Assembly (NCBI GenBank): GCA_028289725.1
Contig: JANQOH010000232.1
Coordinates: forward strand, 1-7,460
Source: Alphaproteobacteria bacterium
GTDB taxonomy: Bacteria; Pseudomonadota; Alphaproteobacteria; UBA7887
DNA: 7,460 bases
Direction: 5' to 3'
Shown here: positions 7,032 through 7,460 of the stretch, in pieces
Layout: each line of letters opens with the position of its first letter
Numbering within the stretch: the stretch's first letter is position 1
Position numbers and translations under genes: made by a program
The notes under the pieces: model-generated
Database searches by the model: none
Seen by the model: only the letters and a program-made list of their open reading frames with translations
What the model was told of the DNA's origin: nothing

Positions 7032-7081
7032 GCCAACTCTTAGTCAGCGGGTCCAAGGTTCGAGTCCTTGTGCGCCCACCA
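7032..7081 (+). pseudogene. tRNA-Lys(CTT) 3' fragment; likely attachment-site copy at an island end
   Basis: Working back from the end: CCA (7079-7081), discriminator A (7078), 3' acceptor strand TGCGCCC (7071-7077). Then a perfect T arm: CAAGG (7054-7058), loop TTCGAGT (7059-7065), CCTTG (7066-7070). Next come a 5-base variable region GGGTC (7049-7053), anticodon 3' stem TCAGC (7044-7048) and loop CTCTTAG (7037-7043) with anticodon CTT at 7039-7041. The 5' anticodon strand (GCCAA, 7032-7036) pairs at only three of five positions. No D arm and no 5' acceptor GGGCGCA is found upstream, so this is not a functional tRNA. Tyrosine integrases commonly recombine at the anticodon loop and leave such a 3' copy at the far end of the element. 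A T-run follows at 7083-7087. Confidence 0.8.
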
Positions 7082-7140
7082 TCTTTTTCCCGACGACCAC
7101 TGTTTCGTGACCGGGCATATTGGTTCGTGCGATTTCTTAT

Positions 7141-7175
7141 CGCCGCGACCGTGGCGGTGTTTCGTTCTAGGAACG
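7141..7175. repeat. Two small adjacent hairpins upstream of the acyl-CoA dehydrogenase
   Basis: CGCCGC (7141-7146) can pair with GCGGTG (7154-7159) with one G-T pair. Directly after it, CGTTC (7163-7167) pairs perfectly with GAACG (7171-7175) around a TAG loop. They may act as a weak transcription stop, but there is no long T-run and the stems are short. The rest of 7082-7312 shows no gene. Confidence 0.3.
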
Positions 7176-7312
7176 GATGCGTCGGCGCGGTGCGAATTGC
7201 TCCCGCACGCTGGACTGACTAGCCTCTTGATAGGGCCCGACCACGCATTGTGGCGTGTGGGTTCGCTGAATTCGTCGAGAAGTTCATTGTTCTTGTGCGA
7301 GAGGCGCCGGCC

Positions 7313-7460
7313 ATGGAACGGAGTCCGTATTACACCGAGGATCATGCGGCTTGGCGTGAAACCGTGCGGCGGTTTGTCGAGAACGAGATCGCGCCACATG
7401 TCGATGCCTGGGAGGAAGCCGAACGGTTGCCGCGCGCGCTCTATCGCAAAGCCGGTGATG
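7313..7460 (+). CDS. Acyl-CoA dehydrogenase, N-terminal part (3' truncated by window edge)
   Basis: Forty-nine codons are visible, beginning MERSPYYTEDHAAW, then a helix with VRRFVENEIAPHVDAWEE and LPRALYRKAGD. This is the typical N-terminal helical start of acyl-CoA dehydrogenases, FAD flavoenzymes that introduce an alpha-beta double bond into acyl-CoA during fatty-acid or branched-chain degradation; the substrate cannot be told from this piece. ATG 7313 is preceded by GAGAGG (7299-7304) at a spacing of 8. The frame is open further upstream, with a GTG at 7295, but the ATG fits the family start. Base composition is GC-rich. It lies right after the tRNA fragment and is probably core chromosome next to the insertion site. 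Confidence 0.85.
   Translation, partial: MERSPYYTEDHAAWRETVRRFVENEIAPHVDAWEEAERLPRALYRKAGD

Larger units (their letters stand above)
1..7081. mobile_element. Putative genomic-island segment ending at the tRNA-Lys 3' fragment
   Basis: This is inferred from the truncated tRNA at the right end, the lower GC of the left genes than of the right flank, the accessory nature of the genes, and the sparse, partly broken DNA at 6442-7031. No integrase, transposase or second copy of the repeat lies in the window, so the left boundary is unknown. The cyclase is GC-rich like the flank, which leaves room for a mosaic origin. Confidence 0.4.

Noticed and set aside
6991..7081. A complete tRNA gene
   Set aside because: No 5' acceptor GGGCGCA and no D arm lie at the required distance. 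An AGTTGG at 6997-7002 resembles a D loop but is about 20 bases too far from the anticodon loop.
7040..7399. Minus-strand 119-aa ORF ending WWAHKDSNLGPAD
   Set aside because: The ending is the antisense translation of a tRNA T arm and acceptor, a well-known spurious peptide in databases. The rest overlaps the acyl-CoA dehydrogenase start and has no ribosome binding site.
1..7460. CRISPR array or tandem repeats
   Set aside because: No regularly spaced repeated units were seen anywhere in the window.

Overview
The window looks like DNA from an alphaproteobacterium, most likely of the Bradyrhizobium/Rhizobiales type. This rests on the style of the CHASE2 adenylate cyclase, a GC-rich acyl-CoA dehydrogenase start at the right edge, and a canonical tRNA-Lys(CTT) 3' half. 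It has two compositional zones. The left part (about 1-4000) is AT-richer: the 60 bases at 961-1020 are about 43% GC. The cyclase and the right flank are GC-rich: 5881-5940 is about 62% GC.

All real genes read on the + strand. From the left they are: (i) the 3' part of an outer-membrane beta-barrel gene of TonB-dependent-receptor type, cut by the window edge (2-1351); (ii) an exported cysteine-containing protein of unknown family (1504-2178); (iii) a 46-bp perfect-arm palindrome flanked by ACTG (2247-2292); (iv) an unrecognised lipoprotein with an Ala/Gln-rich C-terminal coiled coil (2527-3771); (v) a 330-base spacer with two short palindromes, preceded by a CRP-like sequence inside the end of the lipoprotein gene; (vi) a CHASE2-class III nucleotide cyclase (4102-6441); (vii) about 590 bases with little coding content except a small ORF behind a strong ribosome binding site (6633-6821), possibly the start of a broken gene; (viii) a tRNA-Lys(CTT) fragment running from the anticodon arm through CCA (7032-7081); and (ix) the first 49 codons of an acyl-CoA dehydrogenase (7313 onwards).

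The tRNA fragment is the main landmark. A 3' tRNA piece starting at the anticodon loop with no 5' half is what the distal end of an element integrated in a tRNA gene looks like. On that reading, everything left of about 7037 belongs to a genomic island whose integrase and intact tRNA-Lys lie outside the window, and the acyl-CoA dehydrogenase is core chromosome.

Functionally, the products before the tRNA fragment fit an envelope-sensing group: an outer-membrane barrel, a secreted protein, a lipoprotein, and an inner-membrane cyclase with a large periplasmic CHASE2 sensor that would turn an envelope signal into cyclic nucleotide. Only the individual protein types are supported by sequence. That they work together is inferred from adjacency and shared orientation, and the long spacers argue for separate promoters rather than one tight operon.
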